Positions 17,162 to 26,025 are shown, counted from the stretch's first letter. The stretch is 64,000 nucleotides of DNA from Clostridium magnum DSM 2767 (GCF_001623875.1 NZ_LWAE01000002.1:1233135-1297134), one strand, 5' to 3'. The notes: generated by a model from the letters alone, not told the origin. Program-made: numbers and translations.

Positions 17162-18526
17162 TTAACTCATAAATCGTATAGTAAATGTAGATCCTTTACC
17201 TACTTCACTTTCAACAGCAATAGAAGCTGAATGTAAAGTTAAAATATCTTTTACTATGGTTAATCCTATTCCACTTCCCTCTATTTTGTTTCGGCTCTTA
17301 TCTCCTCTATAAAGCCTTTCAAATATAAAAGGTAAATCTTCTTTACTAATTCCAATTCCAGTATCTCTTATACTGACAATAATATCCTCTTTACCTCTAG
17401 TTAAATTTACCCAAACCTTTCCTCCATAATTTGAGAACTTTACTGCATTAGATAAAAGATTAATAAATACCTGTTTTAATTTATCTGCATCTCCAATTAT
17501 ACTATAGTCTTTATCTGGCCTTATATTATACACTAAATCTATATTCTTCTCTTTTAATGCAATTGAATAATCATCACATACCGAGGATAGCAGCTGATCT
17601 AATAAGACCTCCTCTTTATTAATAGAAACTGTCTCTGCTTCAAACTTCTTTAAAGTATTAAGGTTATTTAAAAGTTTTCCAAACCTAATAACCTCATCAT
17701 TTAACCCTATTAACTGTTCTGTATTTACTGGAATAATTCCATCAATCATAGCTTCTAAGTTGTTTTGAAGAATATTCAGAGGAGTTCTTATTTCATGAGA
17801 TATATCAGAGACTAATCTTTTTCTTAATAAGTCCTGATGATTAAGTTTTTCTCCCAAAGTATTTATACTGCTCTTAAGTTTTTCAATCTCCAATATGTCT
17901 GTATCTACATTAGTTCTAGAGTTATAGTTTCCATTAGATAGTTTTACTGATACATTTGACACTTCTCTAATAGGTACTGAAAACTGTTTTGAAATATACA
18001 GACTGATAATTATTACAATAATAAGACTTAAAAGAATACTAGCGATAATTCCTTTATTAATGGATAACTTAAAATTCACATCCTCAGCAGATAGCAATAC
18101 TGAAGAATATTGACCTATCTGTACATAACCAACAACGCTTCCATTATAGTTAATTGGAAAATCATTTGTGGTAAAAACTCCACTTTTACCATCTAAGGCT
18201 TTAAAATGATCCTTTTCTTTAACATCATTTGGATCCATCATCCAAACCAACTTTTTATTTGAATCCAAGAGAGTTATACAATAATTGCTCATATATGCCT
18301 CGTGCTTCATTTCACTTCCCGAATCTGCTGTCCATTTTTTATCTCTTTTATAAACCTCTTGAAAATACTGTACTATTCTTTCATTTCTTTTGTTTTGGTT
18401 ATTCACCATATACTCGTTAAATTTATTATTTATTGTCATATTTACAAATATAGCAGTTAGAAGAGCAGCTAATATGGAGCAAACTAAAATTATAATACTT
18501 AACTTTCGTCTAATACTATACATCAA
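17162..18526 (-). CDS. sensor histidine kinase of the two-component system
   Basis: The 454-residue kinase has TM1 at about 8-30, an extracytoplasmic sensor of about 125 residues, TM2 at about 159-179, and HAMP. The HisKA phospho-site is His244 in SDISHEIRTPL. The ATPase domain shows the N box VFINLLSNAVKFS and G boxes RDTGIGISKED and GSGIGLTIVKD. Its start overlaps the regulator stop by four bases (ATGA). The sensor domain has no recognisable metal or haem motif, so the signal is unknown. It probably controls the paired-heptamer regulon. Confidence 0.93.
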   Translation of the reverse strand: MMYSIRRKLSIIILVCSILAALLTAIFVNMTINNKFNEYMVNNQNKRNERIVQYFQEVYKRDKKWTADSGSEMKHEAYMSNYCITLLDSNKKLVWMMDPNDVKEKDHFKALDGKSGVFTTNDFPINYNGSVVGYVQIGQYSSVLLSAEDVNFKLSINKGIIASILLSLIIVIIISLYISKQFSVPIREVSNVSVKLSNGNYNSRTNVDTDILEIEKLKSSINTLGEKLNHQDLLRKRLVSDISHEIRTPLNILQNNLEAMIDGIIPVNTEQLIGLNDEVIRFGKLLNNLNTLKKFEAETVSINKEEVLLDQLLSSVCDDYSIALKEKNIDLVYNIRPDKDYSIIGDADKLKQVFINLLSNAVKFSNYGGKVWVNLTRGKEDIIVSIRDTGIGISKEDLPFIFERLYRGDKSRNKIEGSGIGLTIVKDILTLHSASIAVESEVGKGSTFTIRFMS

Positions 18527-19206
18527 TTGTCACCACCAAACTTATATCCCAGCCTTGTAACCGTCAAAATATACTTAGGATTTTTGCTGTCTTCCTCTAT
18601 CTTTTTTCTTATATTTTTTATATGAACATCTACTGTTCTGTCAAATCCCTCAAAATCCATACCAAATACCCTATCAATTAATTGTTCTCTACTAAGAACT
18701 TTTCCTTTATTTATTGCAAGAGCATATAAAATATCAAATTCATTGGGGGTAAGAGATATTTCTTGTCCTCTAGCTTTTACAATTCTACTGTCTTTATAAA
18801 TTTGGATATTTCCATCATCTAAAGATAAAACTGAACTATCCTTTGACCCTAATCTTCTAAATAAAGAATTAACCCTAGCAACCAATTCTCTTGGACTAAA
18901 AGGTTTAACCAAATACTCGTCTGCCCCCGTGTTAAGCCCCTCTATTCTGTCTTCTAATGCAGATTTAGCAGTAGCCATAAATATGTGTACATCAGATTTG
19001 TCTCTTATAATTTTACATATTTCTTCCCCTTGAATATCTGGCAGCATTAAATCAAGTATTACCAAATTAAATTCGATTGAATCAAACAGTTCTAAGGCTT
19101 TTAGCCCAGTTGTTGAAGTATGCACTTCATAACCTTCTTTTTCTAGATATGCCTTTTGAATATTAGATACTTTTTCCTCATCTTCTACTATTAAAATTTT
19201 ATTCAT
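18523..19206 (-). CDS. OmpR-family response regulator
   Basis: I start at ATG 19206 behind GAGGTG; an in-frame GTG three codons earlier lies inside that ribosome site. The receiver has EDEE (8-11), phospho-acceptor Asp52 in VILDLMLP and Lys in VKPFSPRE. The C-terminal winged helix ends RTVDVHIKNIRKKIEEDSKN and LTVTRLGYKF. The promoter in front of it carries the same paired heptamers as nine other promoters here, which suggests autoregulation and makes this the best candidate for the regulon's activator. Confidence 0.94.
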   Translation of the reverse strand: MNKILIVEDEEKVSNIQKAYLEKEGYEVHTSTTGLKALELFDSIEFNLVILDLMLPDIQGEEICKIIRDKSDVHIFMATAKSALEDRIEGLNTGADEYLVKPFSPRELVARVNSLFRRLGSKDSSVLSLDDGNIQIYKDSRIVKARGQEISLTPNEFDILYALAINKGKVLSREQLIDRVFGMDFEGFDRTVDVHIKNIRKKIEEDSKNPKYILTVTRLGYKFGGDN

Positions 19207-19258
19207 GCTACTCACCTCAATTTTATATTATTAAAAACTAATATTAATATTACTTCTT

Positions 19259-19291
19259 ATAATAACTGAATTTTATAAAGATTTTATGTAG
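19259..19291 (-). promoter_or_regulatory. paired-heptamer operator and promoter of the two-component operon
   Basis: On the minus strand CTACATA (19285-19291) and CTTTATA (19274-19280) precede TATTAT (19259-19264) by 9 bp. This is the autoregulatory site. Confidence 0.78.
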
Positions 19292-19359
19292 ACTATAGAG
19301 TTATTAAAATCTATAGTAATCGCTTATTTAGATGTACTCTAAAGTTTGTCCCTAAGAAT

Positions 19360-19392
19360 CTTTATAAAATCTTCACATCATTAATTTATAGT
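19360..19392 (+). promoter_or_regulatory. paired-heptamer operator and promoter of the prenyltransferase operon
   Basis: CTTTATA (19360-19366) and CTTCACA (19371-19377) precede TATAGT (19387-19392) by 9 bp. It is divergent from the two-component promoter at 19259-19291. Confidence 0.8.
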
Positions 19393-19476
19393 ATATATAA
19401 AGCAAAAGTTTAAATCTACTGCTTTTTAAAAACACTGCAGGATTAATAGTAACAAATATGTTTAGGAGGACACAAA

Positions 19477-20373
19477 ATGAAACAAAAACTTAAAATATGG
19501 TTAAGAGCTGCAAGACCTTTTTCCTTAACTGCTTCTATAATACCAGTTACAATAGGTGCTATATTTGCTGCAAAAGAATCAGAGTTTCAGTTAATATACT
19601 ACCTGCTTTCTTTATTGGCTGCTGTTCTTCTGCAAGCTTCATCAAATATGCTTAATGACTATGATGACTTTATAAACAAAGTTGATACAAAAGAGTCTGG
19701 CTCTTCTAGTGGTATTATTTTTGAAAATTTGTTAACTCCTGAAGAACTATCTAAAGGAGGTCGCCTAGTTTTAGCTTTAGGATGTATACTAGGATTATTT
19801 TTAGCTTTGCAAAAGGGATTCTTTATTCTAATTCTAGGTACTATTGGAGCTTTAAGCGGTTATTTTTATACTGGAAAGCCCCTTATGTTAAAGTATAGAG
19901 GTCTGGGTGCCCCTTTAATATTTATAATCTTTGGGCCCCTAATGACGCTGGGTGGATATTTTGTTCAACTTCAGAGAATTAATACAAAGGTACTTCTGTT
20001 ATCTATTCCAGTTGGACTTTTAACTACAGCGATTTTACATGCAAATGATATTAGGGATGTTTATCATGATAAAAAAGCTGGAATAAAAACTCTATCTATA
20101 ATCATTGGAAGAGCTGGCTCCTACTATATCTATTATGGTTTAATTTCTTTATCCTATATTTCTGTTTTAGCTATGACTTATTATAGAGTTGCCCCTATTT
20201 GGAGTTTATTTTGTCTAGTTACATTGCCAACAGCATTAAAAAATATAAATAAATTGCATATATCTAATGGATCTACTTCTAAACTTGCTGCCCTTGATCA
20301 AGAAACAGCAAAACTACAGGGACAATTTGGAGTTATCCTTATTATTTCAATACTATTGTCCACTATAAGATAA
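19477..20373 (+). CDS. UbiA/MenA-type prenyltransferase
   Basis: The 298-residue integral membrane protein has eight or nine helices and the two Asp-rich motifs of UbiA enzymes: NMLNDYDDFINKVDT (about 63-77) and HANDIRDVYHDKKAGIKT (about 188-205). The order and spacing resemble MenA, which joins a polyprenyl chain to dihydroxynaphthoate. AGGAGGACACAAA precedes the ATG. Polyprenyl synthase and MenG-like genes follow, so it probably makes a (demethyl)menaquinone-like quinone. The head-group substrate is not established; no menF/D/H/C/E/B genes are in the window. Confidence 0.88.
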   Translation: MKQKLKIWLRAARPFSLTASIIPVTIGAIFAAKESEFQLIYYLLSLLAAVLLQASSNMLNDYDDFINKVDTKESGSSSGIIFENLLTPEELSKGGRLVLALGCILGLFLALQKGFFILILGTIGALSGYFYTGKPLMLKYRGLGAPLIFIIFGPLMTLGGYFVQLQRINTKVLLLSIPVGLLTTAILHANDIRDVYHDKKAGIKTLSIIIGRAGSYYIYYGLISLSYISVLAMTYYRVAPIWSLFCLVTLPTALKNINKLHISNGSTSKLAALDQETAKLQGQFGVILIISILLSTIR

Positions 20374-20386
20374 AGGAGGTATTGTC

Positions 20387-21007
20387 TTGAACAATAAAAA
20401 CTATAAATATTTAACTTTTACATTGTTTGCAGCAGCAATTCTATGGTATCTAATGTTTGTTATAAAACCCTTTAACTTTTGGATAGAAATGAGTGTATCA
20501 ATATTACTATTAATATTGATGGCCTACTTTGCTAATAGAGATATCTTCTCTCTTGGAAAAGTAAAAATAAGATATATTTTAATTGGAGTAGTCTCAGCTA
20601 TAGCCTTGTATGGAATATTTTACGCAGGGAATATAATATCAGGATACTTGTTTCCATTTAAGGATGCTCAAATTTCATCAGTTTATAGTAATAAATCAAA
20701 TGCTAACTTAGCGCTAATAGGATTGTTACTATTTTTTATAATTGGTCCAGGTGAAGAACTATACTGGAGAGGCTTTATACAAAATACTTTAGGTAAAAAA
20801 TTTGGAGAAAACAAAGGATATTTATTTTCAGTTTTATTATATGCAGCTGTGCATATTGTTACGGGCAACTTTATGCTGGTTATAGCAGCTTTGGTATGCG
20901 GATTATTCTGGGGATGGCTTTATAAAAAAGAGAAGAGCCTCATTCCAGTAATTATCTCTCACGCTGTTTGGGACTTAACAATATTCGTTTTGCTTCCACT
21001 AATGTAA
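20387..21007 (+). CDS. CPBP-family intramembrane glutamic protease
   Basis: The 206-residue membrane protein uses a TTG start behind AAAGGAGG, 13 bp after the prenyltransferase stop. The CPBP (Abi) motifs are visible: GPGEELYWRGFIQ (EExxxR) near residue 121, AAVHIVTGNF and SHAVWDL near the C-terminus. The family includes Rce1-like proteases and bacteriocin-immunity proteins. Coupling to a prenyltransferase gene is suggestive but the substrate is unknown. Confidence 0.88.
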   Translation: MNNKNYKYLTFTLFAAAILWYLMFVIKPFNFWIEMSVSILLLILMAYFANRDIFSLGKVKIRYILIGVVSAIALYGIFYAGNIISGYLFPFKDAQISSVYSNKSNANLALIGLLLFFIIGPGEELYWRGFIQNTLGKKFGENKGYLFSVLLYAAVHIVTGNFMLVIAALVCGLFWGWLYKKEKSLIPVIISHAVWDLTIFVLLPLM

Positions 21008-21066
21008 TCTCTTTAGTTATACTCAGGAAAAGACCCCAGTAATTAATTTTTATAGGTTCTAATTTT

Positions 21067-21099
21067 CTTCATAATTTCTTTATATGTACACAGTATAAT
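21067..21099 (+). promoter_or_regulatory. paired-heptamer operator and promoter
   Basis: CTTCATA (21067-21073) and CTTTATA (21078-21084) precede TATAAT (21094-21099) by 9 bp, upstream of the small His/Cys/Met-rich membrane gene. Confidence 0.78.
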
Positions 21100-21155
21100 T
21101 CAAGTAAAATAAAAATTATTTTATAAATTAAGAAAAGCAATTTGGAGGGATATAT

Positions 21156-21443
21156 ATGAATTGTCATGGAGATAACAAAGAAAAACAAGGAACTCATAAA
21201 CATAGTCCATTAAAGCATATGCTGCATATGGCTATATGCTGCGGACTACCTATAATTATAATAGGATTATTACCAATTATAACAAGACTAAGTCCTAGTG
21301 CTGGTAGTGTAATTGGGAGAGTAACACCATTTTTGTGCCCAATAATGATGATCTTTATGATGCCAATGATGATGGGTAACAATAAAAAAGGAAGCTGCTG
21401 CGATACTAAAAAAACTAACACTGATAGTAAAGAAGTCGTATAG
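21156..21443 (+). CDS. small His/Cys/Met-rich membrane protein
   Basis: The 95 residues start MNCHGDNKEKQGTHKHSP. Two hydrophobic helices follow: AICCGLPIIIIGLLPII, and a second very Met-rich one (PIMMIFMMPMMMG). The tail contains GSCCDTKK. Clustered His, Cys and Met suggest soft-metal binding, perhaps Cu(I), but I do not recognise a named family. It has its own regulated promoter, a GGAGGGATATAT ribosome site and its own terminator. Confidence 0.75.
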   Translation: MNCHGDNKEKQGTHKHSPLKHMLHMAICCGLPIIIIGLLPIITRLSPSAGSVIGRVTPFLCPIMMIFMMPMMMGNNKKGSCCDTKKTNTDSKEVV

Positions 21444-21458
21444 ATTAAAGCAATAAAG

Positions 21459-21510
21459 TTATTTTTAAGGAGAGGCTCTTCATATTAAAAGGTCCTCTCC
21501 TTAAAAATAA
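21459..21510 (+). terminator. 17-bp intrinsic terminator
   Basis: TTATTTTTAAGGAGAGG (21459-21475) and CCTCTCCTTAAAAATAA (21494-21510) are perfect complements. Confidence 0.7.
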
Positions 21511-21584
21511 TCGCAAAATATTATCAAGCGAAACTTGAATCAGGTGACCATCGAATAATTTAATTAAAAGGGGGTACACTACAC

Positions 21585-22289
21585 GTGATGAATAATACAA
21601 TAGATGTTCAAAATATTTTCTCCTCTATCGCAGAAAAGTATGATAAGTTGAATTCAATTCTAACCTTTAATATAGATAAGCTTTGGAGAAAAAAAGCTAT
21701 ACAGGTATGTGATTTAAAACTCAATGATAAAGTCTTAGATTTATGCTGTGGCACAGGCCAGATGATTGATTATGCTTGTAGGAATGTAGGTAAAAAAGCT
21801 GAAGTTATAGGACTTGATTTCAATCAAGAAATGATTAACGTCGGATATAGAAGACTTAATCAAAGCATAGGGGATTATAAGTTTAAGTTATTAAGAGGTG
21901 ATATTTTAGAATTGCCTTTTAAGGATAATAGTTTCCACTGTATAACAATTGCCTTTGGTCTTAGAAATATCAAATATAAAAATAAAGCACTATCAGAAAT
22001 ATATCGAGTTTTGAAGCCTGGAGGAAAACTTGTTTGCCTTGAACTATCCAATCCAGAACTTCCTATTCTCAAAGAGCTTCATTCTGCATATCTAACTTTT
22101 GTTCTACCTACTATTGGATATATAGGCACAAAAGACAAAGGGGCATATGCTTACCTTAGAGATTCTGTTAAGAACTTTATGCCGAAAAAAAAGTTGAAGC
22201 TTTTATTTGATGATACTGGTTTTATAAGAACTGGATATATATCTTTAACAGGTGGAATTGCTTCTATTCATTATGGAGTAAAAAAATAG
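21585..22289 (+). CDS. MenG/UbiE-like SAM methyltransferase
   Basis: The 234-residue class I methyltransferase has motif I VLDLCCGTGQMIDYA (about 50-64), GLDFNQEMINVG, and the UbiE signature phrases FSSIAEKYDKLNSILTFN and AFGLRNIKYKNKALSEIYRV. RVLKPGGKLVCLELS and the C-terminal SLTGGIASIHYGVKK complete the family. MenG methylates demethylmenaquinone at C2. The GTG at 21585 is about ten bases after GGGGG; ATG 21588 is the alternative. No paired-heptamer box lies directly upstream. Confidence 0.9.
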   Translation: MMNNTIDVQNIFSSIAEKYDKLNSILTFNIDKLWRKKAIQVCDLKLNDKVLDLCCGTGQMIDYACRNVGKKAEVIGLDFNQEMINVGYRRLNQSIGDYKFKLLRGDILELPFKDNSFHCITIAFGLRNIKYKNKALSEIYRVLKPGGKLVCLELSNPELPILKELHSAYLTFVLPTIGYIGTKDKGAYAYLRDSVKNFMPKKKLKLLFDDTGFIRTGYISLTGGIASIHYGVKK

Positions 22290-22422
22290 ATTCTATAGAA
22301 ACATTATATTGGAATTACCTACAATTAGCCTATTTAAAATAAAAATTGGGGATAACTTAAATCCTAGTCAGCTATCGGCTATGGCGGAGAATTTAAATAC
22401 AATTGTAGATTTTTCTAATTTA

Positions 22423-22465
22423 AAATCCGCATTTAGTTATAAACTTTAAGCTAAATGTGGTTTTT
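22423..22465 (+). terminator. terminator after the methyltransferase gene
   Basis: AAATCCGCATTTAG (22423-22436) pairs with CTAAATGTGGTTT (22451-22463), allowing one G-U and one mismatch, and T residues follow. The 130 bp between the stop and this hairpin hold no supported gene. Confidence 0.6.
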
Positions 22466-22501
22466 AAATTATTTAATAAATTTTTATCTTTTACTATATA
22501 T

Positions 22502-22534
22502 CTTCATATTTTCTTCACAGCAAATCACTATAAT
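22502..22534 (+). promoter_or_regulatory. paired-heptamer operator and promoter of the polyprenyl synthase operon
   Basis: CTTCATA (22502-22508) and CTTCACA (22513-22519) precede TATAAT (22529-22534) by 9 bp. This is the best match to the consensus. Confidence 0.82.
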
Positions 22535-22610
22535 AACAAGTGTAGTCGAGATATTAAGAAATCAATTATGCATCAACTTGCTTAATTTAGAATATATAGG
22601 TGGTGAAAAA

Positions 22611-23435
22611 ATGAGATTCGATGAAATTTCAATTCTAATAATAAAAGAACTTAATCAATTTGAGTCAGAGTTAAAAAATATTGCATCAAAACTAGATTCT
22701 ACAGTTGCACAAGATATTTTTACCTACTTTTTTTCAATTCCAGGTAAGAGGCTAAGACCTACGTTAACATTTTTGTGTGCAGGTGCCATAAATGGTGAAC
22801 TTACTCCTTCTGCAGAACATAACTTAATTCAGTTAGCAATAGGTTTAGAGCTTATTCACAGCGCCAGTCTAATTCATGATGATATTATAGATGGTGATTT
22901 ACTAAGACGTGGTCAAAAAACCTTAAATAAGACCTTTGGAAATAAAATAGCAGTGCTTGCTGGTGATGCTTTGTACTCAAGAGCCTTTACTATTTTCTCA
23001 GATACTCTGCCAAGAGAGTTTGCACAGGTGATGGGCAGAGTTACTGAATCAATGTCTGTAGCTGAAATATTAAATGCGAACAATCCCTCTCCAGATCGTG
23101 AAACCTATTTTGAAATTATTTTAGGAAAAACAGCATCCTTTATGAGTGCTTGTTGCATGCTTGGTGCCAGAATAGTTGGTGCCACTGAAGAAGAGTGTAA
23201 TATGCTTTCTAAATATGGTAAAAACCTTGGTATGGCATATCAAATACTAGATGATTATATTGATGAGGATTCTATTGCAATGAGAAATGTAACTATTGAA
23301 GAGGGCTTTGAATTTGCATATAATGCGAAAGCTTCTATTGAGAATTTGAAAGACTCAGCATACAAGCAAAGCTTAATTATGTTAGTGGATTATGTCTTAG
23401 ATTTTTATAGTCCTAAGGTAGAGAATGCATTATAG
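22611..23435 (+). CDS. polyprenyl diphosphate synthase
   Basis: I start at ATG 22611 behind AGGTGGTGA, giving 274 residues; the longer open frame upstream overlaps the promoter. Hallmarks are GKRLRPTLTF, the first Asp-rich motif HDDIIDGDLLRRG (about 78-90) and the second, YQILDDYIDED (about 215). It makes a long isoprenoid chain from FPP/GGPP and IPP. With the UbiA and MenG genes this forms the tail and methylation half of menaquinone synthesis. DoxX, FixH-like and FixG-like genes follow on the same strand and may be co-transcribed. Confidence 0.9.
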   Translation: MRFDEISILIIKELNQFESELKNIASKLDSTVAQDIFTYFFSIPGKRLRPTLTFLCAGAINGELTPSAEHNLIQLAIGLELIHSASLIHDDIIDGDLLRRGQKTLNKTFGNKIAVLAGDALYSRAFTIFSDTLPREFAQVMGRVTESMSVAEILNANNPSPDRETYFEIILGKTASFMSACCMLGARIVGATEEECNMLSKYGKNLGMAYQILDDYIDEDSIAMRNVTIEEGFEFAYNAKASIENLKDSAYKQSLIMLVDYVLDFYSPKVENAL

Positions 23436-23487
23436 TAACTTTTTATTTTGATTTAATTATAAATGAAAGATAGGAGTGTGTATAAAG

Positions 23488-24003
23488 ATGAAATTTTTCC
23501 GTGATAAAAGATTTGCTGTTCTTTGGACAGTACTTAGAATCTGGCTTGGTTATGAATGGATATCTGCAGGTTTTGAAAAAATATCAAATCCAACTTGGGT
23601 GGGCAGCAAAGCAGGAGTGGCAATTACAGGCTTCTTAAAAGGAGCATTAGCTAAGGCAACCGGTGAGCATCCCTTAGTACAAGGTTGGTATGCTAATTTT
23701 ATCAAAACAGTTGCTTTACCAAACGCAAAAGTTTTTAGCTACTTAGTAGCTTATGGCGAATTATTAGTTGGAATTTCCTTAATTCTTGGTGCTCTAACAA
23801 TTGTTGGTCTACTTGCTGGTGCATTTATGAATTTAAATTATATGTTAGCTGGTACAACTAGTACAAACCCTAACCTATATACTGTGGCTATTCTACTTAT
23901 GGCTGCTGGAGCAAATGCTTACGTATTTGGTCTTGATAGATTTATCGTACCTAAGTTAGGCAAGCTTTTTAATAAAAATTCTAATATAAAGACGGTGACA
24001 TAA
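23488..24003 (+). CDS. DoxX-family membrane protein
   Basis: ATG 23488, with AGGAG about 11 bases upstream, gives 171 residues. Four hydrophobic helices and the motif RIWLGYEWISAGFEKI near the N-terminus match DoxX. VAYGELLVGISLILGALT lies at the centre. DoxX proteins are linked to quinone-related redox processes in some organisms (the DoxDA thiosulfate:quinone oxidoreductase) and to envelope oxidative stress in others. The neighbourhood of quinone and Fe-S genes favours a membrane redox role. Confidence 0.87.
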   Translation: MKFFRDKRFAVLWTVLRIWLGYEWISAGFEKISNPTWVGSKAGVAITGFLKGALAKATGEHPLVQGWYANFIKTVALPNAKVFSYLVAYGELLVGISLILGALTIVGLLAGAFMNLNYMLAGTTSTNPNLYTVAILLMAAGANAYVFGLDRFIVPKLGKLFNKNSNIKTVT

Positions 24004-24069
24004 CTTTATTGCTGTTACCAATCCCAAAAGACAAAAATATTAAACTAATAGTAAAGGAAGGTACAAAAA

Positions 24070-24609
24070 ATGAAAAACAAATTAATAAAAAAATTATCAA
24101 TTATTTCAGCTCTAGTTCTAACTTTATCTACATCAGTATTAGCTGACGGCACTGGGAAAAAGATAGATCAGACAATTGATGGAGTTAAAGCAACTCTTAT
24201 GCTAACAGGAGATAAGGCTAAAACCGGTGAAAACGAGTTAACCCTTAAATTATCCGATGATAAGGACAAGCCAATAAGTAACGCTGATGTGAAAGTATCT
24301 ATAGAAATGGATAAAGGCAGCATGGGTGATATGAATATGGGTGAATCCAAGGCTGAAACTGTTCAATTCAAAAAGGGTCATGAAGATGGCGAATATGTTG
24401 GAACTGTAAAATTTAGTGATAAAGGCAAGTGGAAAGTTAAAACAAGCTTTATGACAACTAATGGAGATAAGATGGCTGATTTTAATGTTGATGTAGCAAG
24501 TTCTGGACCTAACTGGTTTGTTGTTGGAGGCTTCTTAGTTGTAGCTACTTTAATTATAGTAACTGCTGGAATAGCAAAGAAAAAGAATAAAAAAACTATA
24601 AAATCATAG
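24070..24609 (+). CDS. FixH/YtkA-like extracytoplasmic protein with C-terminal anchor
   Basis: The 179-residue protein has a signal peptide (KKLSIISALVLTLSTSVLA), then a beta-rich YtkA-like domain of about 110 residues. That domain includes GENELTLKLSDDKDKPISNA, a Met-rich stretch (DKGSMGDMNMGES) and GEYVGTVKFSDKGKWKVKT. A transmembrane anchor (WFVVGGFLVVATLIIVTAGI) ends it. FixH-like domains accompany FixG in copper-oxidase maturation loci. The Met-rich loop could bind Cu(I). The FixG-like gene follows 18 bp later. Confidence 0.78.
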   Translation: MKNKLIKKLSIISALVLTLSTSVLADGTGKKIDQTIDGVKATLMLTGDKAKTGENELTLKLSDDKDKPISNADVKVSIEMDKGSMGDMNMGESKAETVQFKKGHEDGEYVGTVKFSDKGKWKVKTSFMTTNGDKMADFNVDVASSGPNWFVVGGFLVVATLIIVTAGIAKKKNKKTIKS

Positions 24610-24627
24610 AAAGTGAGGTAATGTTTT

Positions 24628-26022
24628 ATGACAGAAAAAAAGAAACCTTTCATTGATGAAGAAAAAACACCCTCATCAGATGATAAAAATCTTTTAGATA
24701 ATAAAAAATTTGCAAGCTTTATGAAAAGCAAATGGTATCCTGGTGTTTTTCAATGGCCAGTAGCAATAATATTTGCCTTTATAGTTTATGAGCTTTTATT
24801 CGGCTCTACTAGTGCCCATGATAACTTCGGTACTGCTGCAACCTGGGTATTATGGTGGCCTCTACTGCCAATTATATTCTTCCTTTTAGGTAGATTTTGG
24901 TGTGCTATATGCCCTTTTGGACTTCTTAACGATATAGTTCAAAAATTTGTTGGTAATAATCGTCCTGTTCCTAAGTTTTTAAGGAAATATGGTATTTGGA
25001 TTATAGATGCAATGTTTATTGCGATAACTTGGAGTGATCACATTTGGGGTGTTGTTGAGTCACCTAGAGGTTCAGGAACATTATTATTGATGATGACTAT
25101 TGCAGTAATATTTTCTGGCGCAGTATTTGAGCGTAGAACTTGGTGTAGATATCTTTGTTTCCTAGGTGGAGTATCTGGTAACTATACTAGAGCAGGTATG
25201 ATGGAACTTAGAGCTACTCCTGAAAAATGTGCTAAATGTAATGTTGCCGCTTGTTATAAAGGAAGTGATAAGGCTGCAGGATGTCCTATGTTTGAATTTC
25301 CAAGAACAATGGATACCAATGCAGAGTGTAACTTCTGTGGAAACTGTGTAAAGAGTTGTCCAAACAATTCTATAAAAATATCAAGACGTGTACCTACTAG
25401 GGAATTGTGGTTTATCCGTAAACCTAAGCTCGAAGAATCTTTCCTTGCTGTTGTAATTATGGGTATAGTATTTGTACAGAATATCACTATGCTTAATATA
25501 TGGGAACCAATATTAAATTGGCTTGAAAAGGCTACTGGTACAGATAGCTATTATGTAACCTTCACTGTAACATTTATTATTGCAATGCTAATTCCTATAT
25601 TAATGTTATCAGCAACAGGATTGATTGCTAAAAAGTTTAATGGAGATTCTGTTAAACAAAACTTCGCTAAGTTTGGGTATGCTATTATTCCACTAGATAT
25701 GGCTGCTCATATAGCCCACAACTTATTCCATCTACTAGCAGAAGGAAAATCAATATTCTACACTTTTATGGGGCTATTTGGTATGGAGATGAGTGGTTCA
25801 ACTGCAATTTTGGATACTCCAACAATACAAGCCCTTCAGTATCTTTTAATTGCTCTTGGAACTATAGGTTCAATATATACTGCATATAGACTTGCTAAGA
25901 GTAATTATGGTGGTAAGAATAATAAGTCCTTAGGAACTTCAATAGTATATAGTGTTTTAATAATAATACTAGGTATTATAAACATAGTACTATTCATGCT
26001 TCCAATGGCAATGCGTATGTAG
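24628..26022 (+). CDS. FixG/NapH-like membrane protein with 4Fe-4S clusters
   Basis: The 464-residue protein has about eight membrane helices. Paired-Cys loops of the NapH/NosR/FixG family are GRFWCAICPFGLLND and RRTWCRYLCFLGG. Two cluster motifs follow, CAKCNVAACYKGSDKAAGCP and CNFCGNCVKSCPNNSIKI. Conserved histidines in the last helices (MAAHIAHNLFHLL) could bind a cofactor. The family moves electrons from the quinone pool or reduces metal outside the membrane. It ends the 22611-26022 gene run and has a terminator. No oxidase genes are present. Confidence 0.88.
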   Translation: MTEKKKPFIDEEKTPSSDDKNLLDNKKFASFMKSKWYPGVFQWPVAIIFAFIVYELLFGSTSAHDNFGTAATWVLWWPLLPIIFFLLGRFWCAICPFGLLNDIVQKFVGNNRPVPKFLRKYGIWIIDAMFIAITWSDHIWGVVESPRGSGTLLLMMTIAVIFSGAVFERRTWCRYLCFLGGVSGNYTRAGMMELRATPEKCAKCNVAACYKGSDKAAGCPMFEFPRTMDTNAECNFCGNCVKSCPNNSIKISRRVPTRELWFIRKPKLEESFLAVVIMGIVFVQNITMLNIWEPILNWLEKATGTDSYYVTFTVTFIIAMLIPILMLSATGLIAKKFNGDSVKQNFAKFGYAIIPLDMAAHIAHNLFHLLAEGKSIFYTFMGLFGMEMSGSTAILDTPTIQALQYLLIALGTIGSIYTAYRLAKSNYGGKNNKSLGTSIVYSVLIIILGIINIVLFMLPMAMRM

Positions 26023-26025
26023 TTT

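Noticed and set aside
22309..22449. 46-codon frame from a TTG between the methyltransferase and polyprenyl synthase genes
   Set aside because: No ribosome site, no recognisable family, and its end overlaps a terminator arm. At most a gene relic.
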